A stretch of DNA of 30,074 nucleotides from a virus (IMGVR_UViG_3300046028_002339:1-30074); one strand, 5' to 3'. Shown: positions 1 through 8,028, counted from the stretch's first letter. Notes: generated by a model from the letters alone, not told the origin. Numbers and translations are program-made.

Positions 1-852
1 AACGAGACCAAGCCTACTGCTAGTTTCTTGTTCTTGGGCCCTACTGGTACAGGTAAGACGGAACTTGCTAAGTTGCTGAGTAAAAATCTTGATATGAAGC
101 TACTAAAGTATGATATGTCGGAGTACGGTGAAAAGCACAGTGTTTCTAGCTTGATTGGACCACCCCCGGGATATGTTGGCTTTGGTGATAGCCAAGTTCA
201 AGGTGGTAGATTGATTAGTGACCTTAGCAAGAACCCTCATTCTATTATGTTGTTTGATGAGGTTGAAAAGGCTCACCCTGATATTTTTAATATCTTTTTA
301 CAGATGTTGGATGAGGGCAGGATTACTGGCTCTAACGGAAAAGAAGTTAGCTGTAAGAATACTATTATCATTATGACTAGCAACTTGGGGAGTAGTGACG
401 GTGAGAGGAATAATATTGGCTTTGGTGATCAAGAAAAGCTCGGTGAGGATGACAGAGCCTTGAAGGAATTCTTCAAACCTGAATTCAGGAATAGGCTAGA
501 TTTGGTTTGCAAGTTTAACAAACTGGATATGCTGTCTATTAAGAAAATTGTTATCAAGTTTACTGAAGAACTGCAAAAAAGTCTGGTAGACAAGCACAAC
601 ATCACATTGAACCTATCTGAGCCTGTTGTTGACTACTTGGCTGAAAAGGGTTACGATAGCAAGATGGGAGCTAGACCACTCAGCCGAAAGATTGATGAAT
701 TGGTAAGAGTTCCTCTTAGTAAAAAGATACTTTTTGAGAAAATCAAGAACTCTAACATTACTGCGGTGATAAGTGAGGACAAGATTGAATTCAATGTATC
801 ACAAAAGTTAACAGCAAAGGTAAATGAAGATGGCCTTATTGAAGTCGGTTGA
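1..852 (+). CDS. clpA: ClpA-like AAA+ unfoldase, C-terminal part (5' truncated)
   Basis: The reading frame is open from base 1, so the gene begins upstream and only the second AAA+ module (about 283 residues) is seen. Visible motifs are a Walker A (GPTGTGKT), a pore-loop region with GYVGF, a Walker B (IMLFDEVEK), a sensor 1 (IIIMTSNLG), the arginine-finger region ([10 protein letters not shown]) and the C-terminal small domain ([16 protein letters not shown]). These are typical of Hsp100 ClpA/ClpB D2. The tripeptide IGF in NNIGFGD lies between sensor 1 and FKPEFRNRL, where ClpA has its IGL/IGF loop that docks on ClpP; ClpB lacks it. I therefore infer a ClpA-type unfoldase able to feed host ClpP. 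Its target is unknown. The next gene overlaps its end. Confidence 0.9.
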   Translation, partial: NETKPTASFLFLGPTGTGKTELAKLLSKNLDMKLLKYDMSEYGEKHSVSSLIGPPPGYVGFGDSQVQGGRLISDLSKNPHSIMLFDEVEKAHPDIFNIFLQMLDEGRITGSNGKEVSCKNTIIIMTSNLGSSDGERNNIGFGDQEKLGEDDRALKEFFKPEFRNRLDLVCKFNKLDMLSIKKIVIKFTEELQKSLVDKHNITLNLSEPVVDYLAEKGYDSKMGARPLSRKIDELVRVPLSKKILFEKIKNSNITAVISEDKIEFNVSQKLTAKVNEDGLIEVG

Positions 853-1582
853 TACAGAGTCAGGCGTTGATTTTTGCGAGTACCGAGACAACCTCTACTA
901 CAACAGATACACATATCGCGCAAGATTTATATTAGATGGTATACGGCTAACTTGGTATAATAAGTTGCTGCATACTAGAGAGGAAACTATTAAGGAGTTC
1001 TTGCTTGGTCAAATTGAAAACGATGTAGGTTTTTACAAGGACAATCACAAGCAGCAATGGTTGAGGAATGTACCCGTGCTCATAAAGTTTGTAATATGGA
1101 AAAAATTACACGAAGGTAAGGATACCGTTACCATTAGAACAGAGCATAGTAATGTCAGTATCTTCTCTAATGATTTAGCTTTATTGAAGACCATACAGCA
1201 GATCGATCCCGAGTTACATATAGATTACAGCCAAGCACTCCCGGCAGCTAGGGTAGGAGTAAAGCAATTTGTGAGGCAACCTAAACACGCATATCGTGTG
1301 TATATGAAATCTCAACGAGTAACTTCATCCTTGCTTGGTGAGTTGCAGAAGTTCTTTTCTGCCCATTCAAACACCCTATTTCCTTGTTCAAGTTTTTATG
1401 AATGGCTAGACTCTAACCAAAGGATTACTTGGAAGCATAGATTTATTCACGGTGGATACTTTGTAGACTACGATGATGAGCAAACGCTTAGCTATTTGGC
1501 GTTGATGTACGGTGACATCTTAGGTAAGAAATACAAATTAGAAAAACGTACAGAAGACAAGGATATCCTACAAGAAAAATAA
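830..1582 (+). CDS. Conserved phage protein of unknown function
   Basis: A protein of about 250 residues overlapping the 3' end of the ClpA-like gene. Two in-frame ATGs exist at 824 and 830. The AAAGG at 816-820 is spaced 9 nt from the second and only 3 nt from the first, so 830 is preferred. I see no signal peptide, membrane segment or catalytic motif. The composition is rich in aromatic residues ([16 protein letters not shown] near the start; YFVDYDDE and GKKYKLEKR near the end). I recall similar proteins in marine T4-like phages without an assigned role. Translational coupling to the unfoldase gene is likely from the overlap. Confidence 0.75.
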   Translation: MALLKSVDTESGVDFCEYRDNLYYNRYTYRARFILDGIRLTWYNKLLHTREETIKEFLLGQIENDVGFYKDNHKQQWLRNVPVLIKFVIWKKLHEGKDTVTIRTEHSNVSIFSNDLALLKTIQQIDPELHIDYSQALPAARVGVKQFVRQPKHAYRVYMKSQRVTSSLLGELQKFFSAHSNTLFPCSSFYEWLDSNQRITWKHRFIHGGYFVDYDDEQTLSYLALMYGDILGKKYKLEKRTEDKDILQEK

Positions 1583-1590
1583 GATAAATA
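1583..1590 (+). promoter_or_regulatory. Late-promoter-like GATAAATA
   Basis: GATAAATA matches the T4 late promoter core TATAAATA except at the first base. It lies just after the stop of the upstream gene and 19 nt before the ATG at 1610, so it could drive the 1610-3955 group. Confidence 0.5.
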
Positions 1591-1609
1591 CATATAATAG
1601 GTGAAAAGA

Positions 1610-1777
1610 ATGGCAAAAATTATTTCAGAAAATATAGTAATTACTTTTAGTAAAATCTTAAAAGATAACGAGTCCGATTCTAGCAGTGTAATAGATTCTG
1701 AAATCCAAGCAGCTTTGGAACAGGTTACACAGGAGTTAGTTGGCCCGGGCATTGTAGTTGAAGTGGTAAAAGCATAA
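1610..1777 (+). CDS. Small hypothetical protein (55 aa)
   Basis: ATG at 1610 is preceded by AGG at 1599-1601 and by a late-promoter-like motif. The 55-residue product (MAKIISENIV... ending VVEVVKA) is acidic in the middle and has no recognisable domain. Its stop overlaps the next start in a TAATG at 1775-1779, which supports coexpression with the 128-residue protein. It resembles the small proteins next to virion genes in T4-like phages, but I cannot name a function. Confidence 0.6.
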   Translation: MAKIISENIVITFSKILKDNESDSSSVIDSEIQAALEQVTQELVGPGIVVEVVKA

Positions 1778-2163
1778 TGTCACAAGCTACCACTCTTATT
1801 TTATTGCCTGAAATTTCATATTTGAATCCAGGTAATGGTGCACCATATACCGTTATCGGGAATTCGCAGCCGGCTGCAGCTTACTATTTAGGTAATCGCG
1901 ATTTACAAACAGTTAATGTCAAGTTGACCAATGTAACCGGAAATATTGTGATAGAAGCCAGCTTAGCCTCTACACCAACTTCAACCGAATGGTTTAGAGT
2001 GTATGAACTTGAAGCCAACGCTAACGCTACTGCCAACTCTGCTCCTCAAGTAGCAAGCAATGCTAGTATATACACTAATATTGAAGGTAATTTTGTTTAT
2101 ATGAGAGCAAAGGTAGAAGATTTTGATGGTGGCACAGTGCAATTTGTAAAGTTAAGTTACTAA
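1777..2163 (+). CDS. Putative virion structural protein (128 aa)
   Basis: The product is rich in Ala, Asn, Thr and Val, has alternating hydrophobic residues suggesting beta structure, and contains few charged residues. Segments such as VNVKLTNVTGNIVIEASL and EWFRVYELE look like a beta-sandwich of the kind found in phage decoration or neck proteins. No catalytic motif is visible. The start overlaps the preceding stop (TAATG). Assignment as structural is inference from composition and position. Confidence 0.6.
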   Translation: MSQATTLILLPEISYLNPGNGAPYTVIGNSQPAAAYYLGNRDLQTVNVKLTNVTGNIVIEASLASTPTSTEWFRVYELEANANATANSAPQVASNASIYTNIEGNFVYMRAKVEDFDGGTVQFVKLSY

Positions 2164-2164
2164 A

Positions 2165-2920
2165 ATGAAAGTATCTGAACTATTTGAATCATTAGAAGAA
2201 GGGGTAAATGACCCTCACCTATTCAAAGCTATTGCCATGATAGGCCCAATGGGCGCTGGCAAAAGTACTATTGCTAAACAATTGGTAGGTGGTTCAGGAT
2301 TACGTAGTCTTAATTTAGATAACTTTAATGAATTATTAATTAAGCAAGGTAAAGTTACAGGTGGCAATCTTACACCTGACCAATTAGAGCGTAGCTGGCA
2401 ATTAACACAAACACAAAAAGGTAACTGGGTTTCTGAGCGTTTGGGATTATTGATTGACGGGTCAGGAAGAAACGTTGAAGGGTTAGTTAAACCACTTAGA
2501 GAATTAGAAACATTGGGTTATAATACAATGGTGATACTTGTTAATGTAAGTTTAGAAACAAGTTTACAAAGACAACAATCCAGAGCAGCACAACAAGCTA
2601 AACAATTTGGTACAGGTAGAAATGTCCCGTTAGACTTAGCAAAGTCAAGTTATGAACAGATACAACAAAACATTCCTAAACTAAAACAATTGTATGGCAA
2701 TAGATTATTAATTATTAACAATGACGGGGCAGTTGATTTATCACAAGAACAAAGTATTGTTAGTAGATTTTTAAATTCTCCGCCATCTAGTCCTGCAGCT
2801 GCCCAATGGATTAAGTCACACGGACAAGCACAAGGACAACGATTAGATAACAGATTGGCGCAACAACAAAGACAGGCTGCGTCAGCACAAAGAAAGCCTG
2901 CATATACCCAAGGAAGCTAA
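2165..2920 (+). CDS. P-loop kinase with capsid-targeting-like leader
   Basis: Residues 27-35 (GPMGAGKST) form a Walker A. With the LLIDGSGRN and VNVSLETSLQRQQSR segments this matches the small P-loop kinase type (AAA_33/zeta-toxin/polynucleotide-kinase-like). The substrate cannot be told. The first 12 residues (MKVSELFESLEE) followed by GVNDPHLFK look like a cleavable leader ending in L-x-E; the same E-GVNDP-x-LFK junction recurs inside the 8215 protein. The C-terminal 40 residues are rich in Gln, Ala and Arg and probably disordered. The start lies 1 nt after the previous stop. A packaged, injected kinase is inference. Confidence 0.75.
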   Translation: MKVSELFESLEEGVNDPHLFKAIAMIGPMGAGKSTIAKQLVGGSGLRSLNLDNFNELLIKQGKVTGGNLTPDQLERSWQLTQTQKGNWVSERLGLLIDGSGRNVEGLVKPLRELETLGYNTMVILVNVSLETSLQRQQSRAAQQAKQFGTGRNVPLDLAKSSYEQIQQNIPKLKQLYGNRLLIINNDGAVDLSQEQSIVSRFLNSPPSSPAAAQWIKSHGQAQGQRLDNRLAQQQRQAASAQRKPAYTQGS

Positions 2921-2921
2921 A

Positions 2922-3122
2922 ATGAGTTCAGAACTTTTTAGAAAATATCTTGATATTGTAAATGAAAATACAGTTGATATTAGTCAAGTTGCAAGTCAAT
3001 TAAAATTTTTACCTACCCGTAAACAACCAAAACAATATAAATTTGTTAAAGATGGAGATGCTGGTTATTATCGTGTAGCAAAAGCTGAATACGAACAAAC
3101 ATATAACCCACCTGGCAAATAA
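2922..3122 (+). CDS. Small phage protein (66 aa), leader-like N-terminus
   Basis: The protein begins MSSELFRKYLDIVNEN, a type of N-terminus I recall from internal proteins of marine T4-like phages. A cut after the Glu at residue 15 would release a basic peptide of about 50 residues containing KFLPTRKQPKQYKF. There are no cysteines or catalytic motifs. It sits 1 nt after the kinase stop and its TAA shares a base with the next ATG (TAATG), so the three genes 2165-3955 are coupled. Function unknown. Confidence 0.6.
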   Translation: MSSELFRKYLDIVNENTVDISQVASQLKFLPTRKQPKQYKFVKDGDAGYYRVAKAEYEQTYNPPGK

Positions 3123-3955
3123 TGAAAAAAGTAGTTGTCATTTCGGGTGGCTTTCATCCATTTCACGCCGGGCATATGTCATTGTACGATGAGGCCCAGA
3201 AAGCTTTTCCTGGCGCCCATGTTATAGTAGGTGCGACTAACAATCAAAAAGACAGACCGTTCCCATTCAACATTAAACAGAAACTAGCACAGGTATCAGG
3301 TGTTCCTCCTAAAGATTTTGTTGAGGTAACCCGACAATTTAGCGTAGAAGATCCAGTCATTCTACAAAAAATAGGTGATCTAAATAACACTGCTGTAATT
3401 TTTGTTCGTAGTGAGAAAGATCGAAATGAACAACCAAAGGGATTGCCATTAAATCCCGCCGTTGATGAAATCCCGGTAGCAAGTCGAGGTCCTAATAAAG
3501 GTAAGCCAATGAAATTATTGGATTATGATGTTAACGCAGACAATCTACAACCTGCTAGTCAACATACTTATATGGCGTATTTACCAACAGTAAAGTTTGG
3601 TCCTGGTATAACTAGTGCTAGTGAGATTCGTGAGTTGTGGTATGCATGGACTAAAGTATTATTGGATCCAAATTCAACTCCTAAACAAAAAGCAAAAGCA
3701 AAAGAACTTAAAACAACAATGGTGAAGAGTTTATATCCGGCTACTCAAAAGAATCCCGAGCTAGCAACTAATGTGGTTCAGTTATTAGATTTTGGCATGG
3801 GCGTGGAGAGTGTTGAAGAAGGCAAGGGAATACCATATCCCAGTACATATGAACAAGAAAATAATATGTTTAAGAAGCGTGGCCCTGAGCGTTTCATTGC
3901 AATGACCACCGAATCTAAGGTAACCGAAAACAGCGATTATCTAGAGGAAAAATAA
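3122..3955 (+). CDS. Cytidylyltransferase-like nucleotidyltransferase
   Basis: The N-terminus carries the HxGH nucleotidyltransferase signature (GGFHPFHAGH; H15 and H18), and TSASEIR near residue 165 matches the (I/T)S-S/A-x-x-I-R motif of the family. Such enzymes join a nucleotide to a phosphorylated substrate (NMN, pantetheine phosphate, glycerol phosphate); the substrate here is unknown. After about residue 230 comes VEEGKGIPYPSTYEQE, then a basic segment, which looks like a separate short module after a V-x-E/G site. The start overlaps the previous stop. The catalytic fold is clear; the pathway is not. Confidence 0.8.
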   Translation: MKKVVVISGGFHPFHAGHMSLYDEAQKAFPGAHVIVGATNNQKDRPFPFNIKQKLAQVSGVPPKDFVEVTRQFSVEDPVILQKIGDLNNTAVIFVRSEKDRNEQPKGLPLNPAVDEIPVASRGPNKGKPMKLLDYDVNADNLQPASQHTYMAYLPTVKFGPGITSASEIRELWYAWTKVLLDPNSTPKQKAKAKELKTTMVKSLYPATQKNPELATNVVQLLDFGMGVESVEEGKGIPYPSTYEQENNMFKKRGPERFIAMTTESKVTENSDYLEEK

Positions 3956-3976
3956 TTTGATGTGATCTTCCTAGTG

Positions 3977-3982
3977 TAAATA
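3977..3982 (+). promoter_or_regulatory. Late-promoter-like TAAATA
   Basis: TAAATA sits in the 51-nt gap before the glycosyltransferase at 4007, which also has a GAGGA ribosome binding site at 3998-4002. It matches the motif seen before many genes of this window. Confidence 0.4.
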
Positions 3983-4006
3983 ATTATACATTTTTATGAG
4001 GATTAC

Positions 4007-4906
4007 ATGGCAACAAAAAAATCAAAGCAAGAAGCAACTATCCCTGTCGAAAAACTACAGGAAATTATTGAGCAACCACCAGAGCAACCCCCTGCTGCGC
4101 CCCCGCAAGCTGGACAAATTCAGGTAAATGTTGACTTTTTGAGAACTACTAAAGTTCATATAGCAATGCCTTGTTATGGAGGTATGCTAACAGAGTCGAC
4201 CTTTATGAGTTTTATCAAGTGGGCCAACACTGCTAGACAATTAAATATTGATTGGACACTAGAAACAATGGTTAATGAATCGCTCATTAGCCGCGCACGT
4301 AACACGCTTACTGCTAAGTTCCTAGATATGCCCGAAGCTACTCACCTATTCTTTGTTGATGCTGACATTGGTTGGGAGCCATGGCATCTATTAGTATTGC
4401 TAAATCGCGACAAGGATGTTATCGGTGGTTTGTATCCAATGAAAACAATGCCAATCAAATGGGTTGTGAATGGATTTGAAGGTGCTGAAGAAGGTCCTGA
4501 AGGATTACAAGAAGTTAGCAAAGCAGGTACTGGTTTCTTGCTGATGAAGAAGCACGTATTTGAAAAGCTGAACAAACATCCTGCAGTTAAGCAATACAAG
4601 AACGACATTGGTCTTGATCCCAAGTATGACGCATATTTGAAGACTTACTTTGACACTGCGGTTCGTCAAAATCGTTATTACAGCGAGGATTGGACATTCT
4701 GCGAAAATTGGCGTGATCTAGGTGGTAAGATTTGGGTTGATAAACGGGTGCTATTGCGTCACAGCGGTAGCTATGTGTTCTGCCAAGAAAATCAAGAAAA
4801 TCTATTAAGCACGATTGGTCCAATGTACATTGAGCAACAACAGCAAAAGGCAATTGCTGAAGCTGCGAAGGCAGCGGCACCCCCTGATACTCCCCCAGCT
4901 GCGTAA
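4007..4906 (+). CDS. GT-A fold glycosyltransferase
   Basis: A 299-residue protein with a core at about residues 45-260. It contains HIAMPCYGG, a stretch SLISRARNTL, the DxD metal/nucleotide-sugar motif (FVDADIGW) and GGLYPMK, a pattern I know from phage-encoded glycosyltransferases annotated in large dsDNA phages. Both ends are low complexity: a Pro/Gln-rich N-terminus (PPEQPPAAPP) and an Ala/Pro-rich C-terminus. It could glycosylate virion proteins, phage DNA or host envelope; the sequence does not decide. The gene is followed by a strong terminator, so it ends a transcription unit. Confidence 0.75.
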   Translation: MATKKSKQEATIPVEKLQEIIEQPPEQPPAAPPQAGQIQVNVDFLRTTKVHIAMPCYGGMLTESTFMSFIKWANTARQLNIDWTLETMVNESLISRARNTLTAKFLDMPEATHLFFVDADIGWEPWHLLVLLNRDKDVIGGLYPMKTMPIKWVVNGFEGAEEGPEGLQEVSKAGTGFLLMKKHVFEKLNKHPAVKQYKNDIGLDPKYDAYLKTYFDTAVRQNRYYSEDWTFCENWRDLGGKIWVDKRVLLRHSGSYVFCQENQENLLSTIGPMYIEQQQQKAIAEAAKAAAPPDTPPAA

Positions 4907-4917
4907 TATTTGAGATA

Positions 4918-4943
4918 AAAAGCCCCTTTTGGGGCTTTTGTAA
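4918..4943 (+). terminator. Rho-independent terminator
   Basis: A 9-bp stem AAAAGCCCC/GGGGCTTTT with loop TTTT at 4918-4939, directly after the glycosyltransferase stop. The A and T arms make it potentially usable on both strands. It separates the structural block from pstS. Confidence 0.9.
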
Positions 4944-4966
4944 TATTACTGTCACACATTCGAGAG

Positions 4967-4972
4967 TAAATA
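4967..4972 (+). promoter_or_regulatory. Late-promoter-like TAAATA upstream of pstS
   Basis: TAAATA lies 31 nt before the pstS ATG, which has an AGGAG ribosome binding site at 4992-4996. A CTGTCAC heptamer at 4948-4954 resembles half of a Pho box, but I see no second half 11 nt away. Confidence 0.45.
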
Positions 4973-5003
4973 TTATATGTAACACAAACATAGGAGATTA
5001 CAT

Positions 5004-6002
5004 ATGAAGAAAATACTAGCTACGTTATTAGCTATTATGGCAGTGACCGCAAGTTACGCACAAGAAATTACAGGGGCAGGGGCAACATTCCCTGCACCGA
5101 TCTATGCCAAGTGGGCAGCAGATTATCACAAAGCAACAGGTGCTAAGATAAACTACCAAAGTGTAGGATCTGGGGCAGGCATCAAACAAATTGAAGCCAA
5201 GACCGTAACATTTGGCGCAAGTGATATGCCGCTTACTGATGAAAAGTTAAAAGAAGCAGGATTGTTTCAATTTCCAACAGTGATTGGCGGTGTTGTTCCT
5301 GTGGTCAACATCAAGGGCATTAAGCCAGGTGAACTCAAGTTAACTGGCCCACTGTTGGGCGACATCTACTTGGGCAAAGTTACCAAGTGGGATGACCCTG
5401 CAATCAAACAATTGAACCCCACAGTGGCACTGCCCAGTGATGCTATCATGGTGGTGCGGCGTGCTGATGGCAGTGGTACTACATTTATCTGGACCAACTA
5501 CTTGAGCAAAGTGAGCCCCGAGTTCAAAGACAAAGTGGGAGAAGGCACCGCTGTTAATTGGCCAATCGGTGCAGGTGGTAAGGGTAACGAGGGAGTTTCT
5601 GCATTTGTTTCTAGACTGCCCAATAGCATTGGCTATGTTGAATACGCATATGTCAAGCAGAATAAAATGACCTACGTTCAAGTACAAAACAGTGCAGGTA
5701 CTTGGGTTACCCCTAGCGACACTGCATTTAAGGCTGCAGCCGCAGGTGCTACTTGGAGCAAGACATACTTTCAGGTGCTGACCAATCAAGCAGGCAAAGA
5801 ATCTTGGCCCATCAGTGGTGCTACATTTATCCTGGTACACTTAAAACCACTCAAGCCAGAAGAGGTAAAGACAGCATTGAAGTTCTTTGATTGGGCATAT
5901 ACATCAGGTGATAAAGCAGCAGATGACTTAGACTATGTTGCACTGCCAGATGCGGTTAAGAATCATATCCGCGCTGATTGGAAGCGATTAGGATTGAATT
6001 AA
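5004..6002 (+). CDS. pstS: PstS, periplasmic phosphate-binding protein
   Basis: A full-length 332-residue phosphate-binding subunit of the Pst ABC transporter. It has a Sec signal peptide (MKKILATLLAIMAVTASYA, cleavage probably before QEITGAG), the ligand loop GAGATFPAP, SVGSGAGIKQ, FGASDMPL and RRADGSGTT, all of which belong to the phosphate-binding site of PstS. A phage-encoded PstS would raise phosphate uptake during infection, as known for marine cyanophages. The gene looks richer in G and C than its neighbours and uses codons such as CTG and GGC more often, suggesting transfer from a host. It starts behind its own promoter-like motif and ends in a terminator. Confidence 0.95.
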   Translation: MKKILATLLAIMAVTASYAQEITGAGATFPAPIYAKWAADYHKATGAKINYQSVGSGAGIKQIEAKTVTFGASDMPLTDEKLKEAGLFQFPTVIGGVVPVVNIKGIKPGELKLTGPLLGDIYLGKVTKWDDPAIKQLNPTVALPSDAIMVVRRADGSGTTFIWTNYLSKVSPEFKDKVGEGTAVNWPIGAGGKGNEGVSAFVSRLPNSIGYVEYAYVKQNKMTYVQVQNSAGTWVTPSDTAFKAAAAGATWSKTYFQVLTNQAGKESWPISGATFILVHLKPLKPEEVKTALKFFDWAYTSGDKAADDLDYVALPDAVKNHIRADWKRLGLN

Positions 6003-6035
6003 AAATCGGGCACACGATTGACTGCCGATGGAACT

Positions 6036-6056
6036 CGTAACCATCACTAAGAGCCG
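6036..6056 (+). repeat. 21-nt direct repeat, copy 1
   Basis: Identical to 8029-8049. It overlaps the left arm of the terminator after pstS. Both copies also have GATTGAC about 17-19 nt upstream. The two copies flank the plcP-agt segment. Confidence 0.9.
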
Positions 6057-6071
6057 TAGGGCTCTTTTTTA
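6049..6071 (+). terminator. Rho-independent terminator after pstS
   Basis: A 7-bp perfect stem AAGAGCC/GGCTCTT with loop GTAG, followed by T residues (6065-6070). Part of the left arm lies in the 21-nt repeat. Confidence 0.9.
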
Positions 6072-6083
6072 TTGACAAAAGTT

Positions 6084-6089
6084 TAAATA
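6084..6089 (+). promoter_or_regulatory. TAAATA motif abutting the plcP-like start
   Basis: TAAATA ends only 2 nt before the ATG at 6092 and no Shine-Dalgarno is visible. If it is a late promoter, the transcript would start at or within the first codons, so either the mRNA is leaderless or the motif is not used here. It follows the terminator directly. Confidence 0.35.
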
Positions 6090-6091
6090 TT

Positions 6092-6766
6092 ATGAACACA
6101 ACCTATCGGACAATAGCAATTAGCGATGTGCACCTAGGGACAAGAGATTGTAAAGCAGATCAATTAAATAATTTTCTGAAAAATAACTCTTGTAATACAT
6201 TATACCTAATAGGAGATATAATTGATGCCTGGAGAATTCAGCAAAACAAATGGAGATGGAAGCAGAGTCATACCAATGTGGTTCGTCGTATTCTTGGTCA
6301 TGCTAAACGTGGCACTCGCGTGGTATATATCGCAGGAAATCACGATGAATTTTTGAGGCCAATGATTCCATATGGGATCGGATTCGGTATGGTGGAAATT
6401 GTTAATCAAACTGAACATATTGGAGTAGACGGTAAACACTATCTGGTCACACACGGTGACTTGTTTGATGGTATTACTAGACTGGCACCTTGGTTGGCTT
6501 TTCTGGGCGACAAAGCATATGATGTTATTTTACGTATTAATAGTAAGTTCAATTGGATACGACATAGGATGGGATTTGGATACTGGAGCTTGTCTAAATA
6601 CCTTAAAGGAAGAGTCAAGAAAGCAGTAGATTTTGTATTCCAGTTTGAAAAGAATTTGGTGACTTATTGCAAAAAGCGTGGGTTCGATGGTATTATATGT
6701 GGACATATACACAACCCAGAGATCAAGATAATAGACGATATGATATATATGAATGATGGGGACTAG
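6092..6766 (+). CDS. plcP: PlcP/LpxH-like calcineurin-type phosphoesterase, interrupted by amber codon
   Basis: All five metallophosphoesterase blocks are present: D12-x-H14, GD42, GNHDE (82-86), THGD (120-123) and GHIH (204-207). The overall pattern (GDIIDAWR, WSLSKYLKGRVKKAV, GIICGHIHNPEI, MNDGD) is that of the family annotated as UDP-2,3-diacylglucosamine diphosphatase, which also includes PlcP, the phospholipase C of phosphate-starvation lipid remodelling. Codon 225 is TAG where the family has Trp (GDWVE). The same frame then continues with VENCSALVEHHDGRWEIIFW to a TAA at 6878-6880. The catalytic residues all precede the TAG, so the short form may be active, or the amber may be read through. 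PlcP rather than LpxH is favoured by pstS upstream and the GT4 gene downstream. Confidence 0.85.
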   Translation: MNTTYRTIAISDVHLGTRDCKADQLNNFLKNNSCNTLYLIGDIIDAWRIQQNKWRWKQSHTNVVRRILGHAKRGTRVVYIAGNHDEFLRPMIPYGIGFGMVEIVNQTEHIGVDGKHYLVTHGDLFDGITRLAPWLAFLGDKAYDVILRINSKFNWIRHRMGFGYWSLSKYLKGRVKKAVDFVFQFEKNLVTYCKKRGFDGIICGHIHNPEIKIIDDMIYMNDGD

Positions 6767-6842
6767 GTTGAAAATTGTTCAGCTTTAGTAGAACATCATG
6801 ATGGCAGATGGGAAATAATATTCTGGACAAGGGTGAAAGATC

Positions 6843-7016
6843 ATGTGGACACTGATATTGATAGCAATGCACATCAATAATCCTAGCGATCAGCCGGGAA
6901 GGATAGAAATTGAGTTTAAAGATCGTGCAAGTTGCGAGTTTTCTCTAGCATCAATGAAGTTTGAATTAAAGTTTAAAAGTTTTAAAGTAGAAGGCGAATG
7001 CAGAAAACTATACTGA
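6843..7016 (+). CDS. Small hypothetical protein (57 aa) between plcP and agt
   Basis: The ATG at 6843 has an AAGGGTG ribosome binding site at 6829-6835 with 7-nt spacing. The product (MWTLILIAMHINNPSDQPGR... KLY) has a short hydrophobic N-terminus followed by an alternating charged and hydrophobic beta-like segment. It overlaps the out-of-frame tail of the plcP-like gene on the left and the first 19 nt of the glycosyltransferase gene on the right, which would couple their translation. I do not recognise a family. Confidence 0.5.
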   Translation: MWTLILIAMHINNPSDQPGRIEIEFKDRASCEFSLASMKFELKFKSFKVEGECRKLY

Positions 7017-8005
7017 TAATAACCGATAATTTAAAGGATCAGATTAATGGAGTGGTTACGACCTACAAAAATATTGAGATTTGTGCTGTTCGTGACGGTT
7101 ATAACGTTGTGGTGTTGGATCCCGGGTGGTTCAGCTACATTGATTGTCCTGGCTACAACGAAGTCAAGATTGCCTATCCCCGGAAGATGGGCGAGAAGAT
7201 TAAGAAGATCAATCCAGATTATATCCATATCGCCACAGAGGGTCCTCTTGGTGTGTGGGCTAGAGCATATCTTTCATTGGCTGGTATTCGCCACAATACC
7301 GCTTATCATACTCGTTTTCCTGAAGGGTTAAAAAAGTTATTTGGCATCCCTGAAACATTAACTTGGCGTTTTGTTCGCTGGTTTCATAAACACAGTGGCC
7401 GTGTGTTGACCACTACCAACAGCATGGTAGCTGAACTACGATCACACGGCTTTAGTGGAGAAGTTATTCCGTGGTCACGCGGTGTTGATCGTAACATATT
7501 TGAACCTACACTTAGAGAACACTTGCCCAGTAAATATCTGTTATGTGTTAGCCGTGTAAGTAAAGAAAAAAATTTAGAAAAGTTCTTTGAATTGGATTAT
7601 CCCGGCTATCAAAAGATTATGGTAGGTGGTGGGCCCATGCTAGAAGCATACACGAAACGATATCCCGACGTTACCTTTACAGGATTTAAAACAGGCACTG
7701 AGTTAGCACGTTACTATGCCAATGCTGAAGTGTTTGTGTTCCCGTCGCGGTGGGAAACATTTGGTATTGTTATGATTGAAGCAATGGCCTGTGGTACCCC
7801 TGTGGCAGCTTATCCTTGTCAAGGTCCCGAGGATGTAATTGATCCTAGCATAACAGGATTTATAGATGAAGACCTGGCCACTGCAACACATCGGTGCATG
7901 GGACTTAGCAGACACAAGGTACTTGAGGGTAGTCACAGGTGGACCTGGGATAATGCCTGGCAAATATTTAAAGATAATCTTGTTCCTGTAGTCGATGAAA
8001 GATAG
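6998..8005 (+). CDS. agt: GT4-family glycosyltransferase, Agt/SqdX-like
   Basis: A 335-residue GT-B enzyme. The N-terminal domain has the acceptor-side signature NGVVTTYKN and YHTRFPE. The C-terminal domain has SRVSKEKNLE, GGGPMLE, FPSRWETFG and the E-x7-E nucleotide-sugar motif (ETFGIVMIE) followed by AMACGTPVAA. This is the pattern of glycosyltransferases that add sugars to diacylglycerol (SqdX, Agt). In phosphate-starved marine bacteria PlcP makes diacylglycerol and Agt glycosylates it; the same pairing beside pstS supports that role here. It could also be an LPS mannosyltransferase. The stop is TAG, showing that amber is a normal terminator in this phage. A terminator follows. Confidence 0.85.
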   Translation: MQKTILIITDNLKDQINGVVTTYKNIEICAVRDGYNVVVLDPGWFSYIDCPGYNEVKIAYPRKMGEKIKKINPDYIHIATEGPLGVWARAYLSLAGIRHNTAYHTRFPEGLKKLFGIPETLTWRFVRWFHKHSGRVLTTTNSMVAELRSHGFSGEVIPWSRGVDRNIFEPTLREHLPSKYLLCVSRVSKEKNLEKFFELDYPGYQKIMVGGGPMLEAYTKRYPDVTFTGFKTGTELARYYANAEVFVFPSRWETFGIVMIEAMACGTPVAAYPCQGPEDVIDPSITGFIDEDLATATHRCMGLSRHKVLEGSHRWTWDNAWQIFKDNLVPVVDER

Positions 8006-8028
8006 CCGTTTTGATTGACAACTACTAG

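Noticed and set aside
4948-4965. CTGTCAC upstream of pstS as a Pho box
   Set aside because: Only one half-site is seen; the second repeat 11 nt downstream is absent, so PhoB control is not supported by sequence.
6072-6077. TTGACA as a -35 box for the PlcP-like gene
   Set aside because: No -10 element is found at 16-18 nt; the expected position falls inside the coding start.
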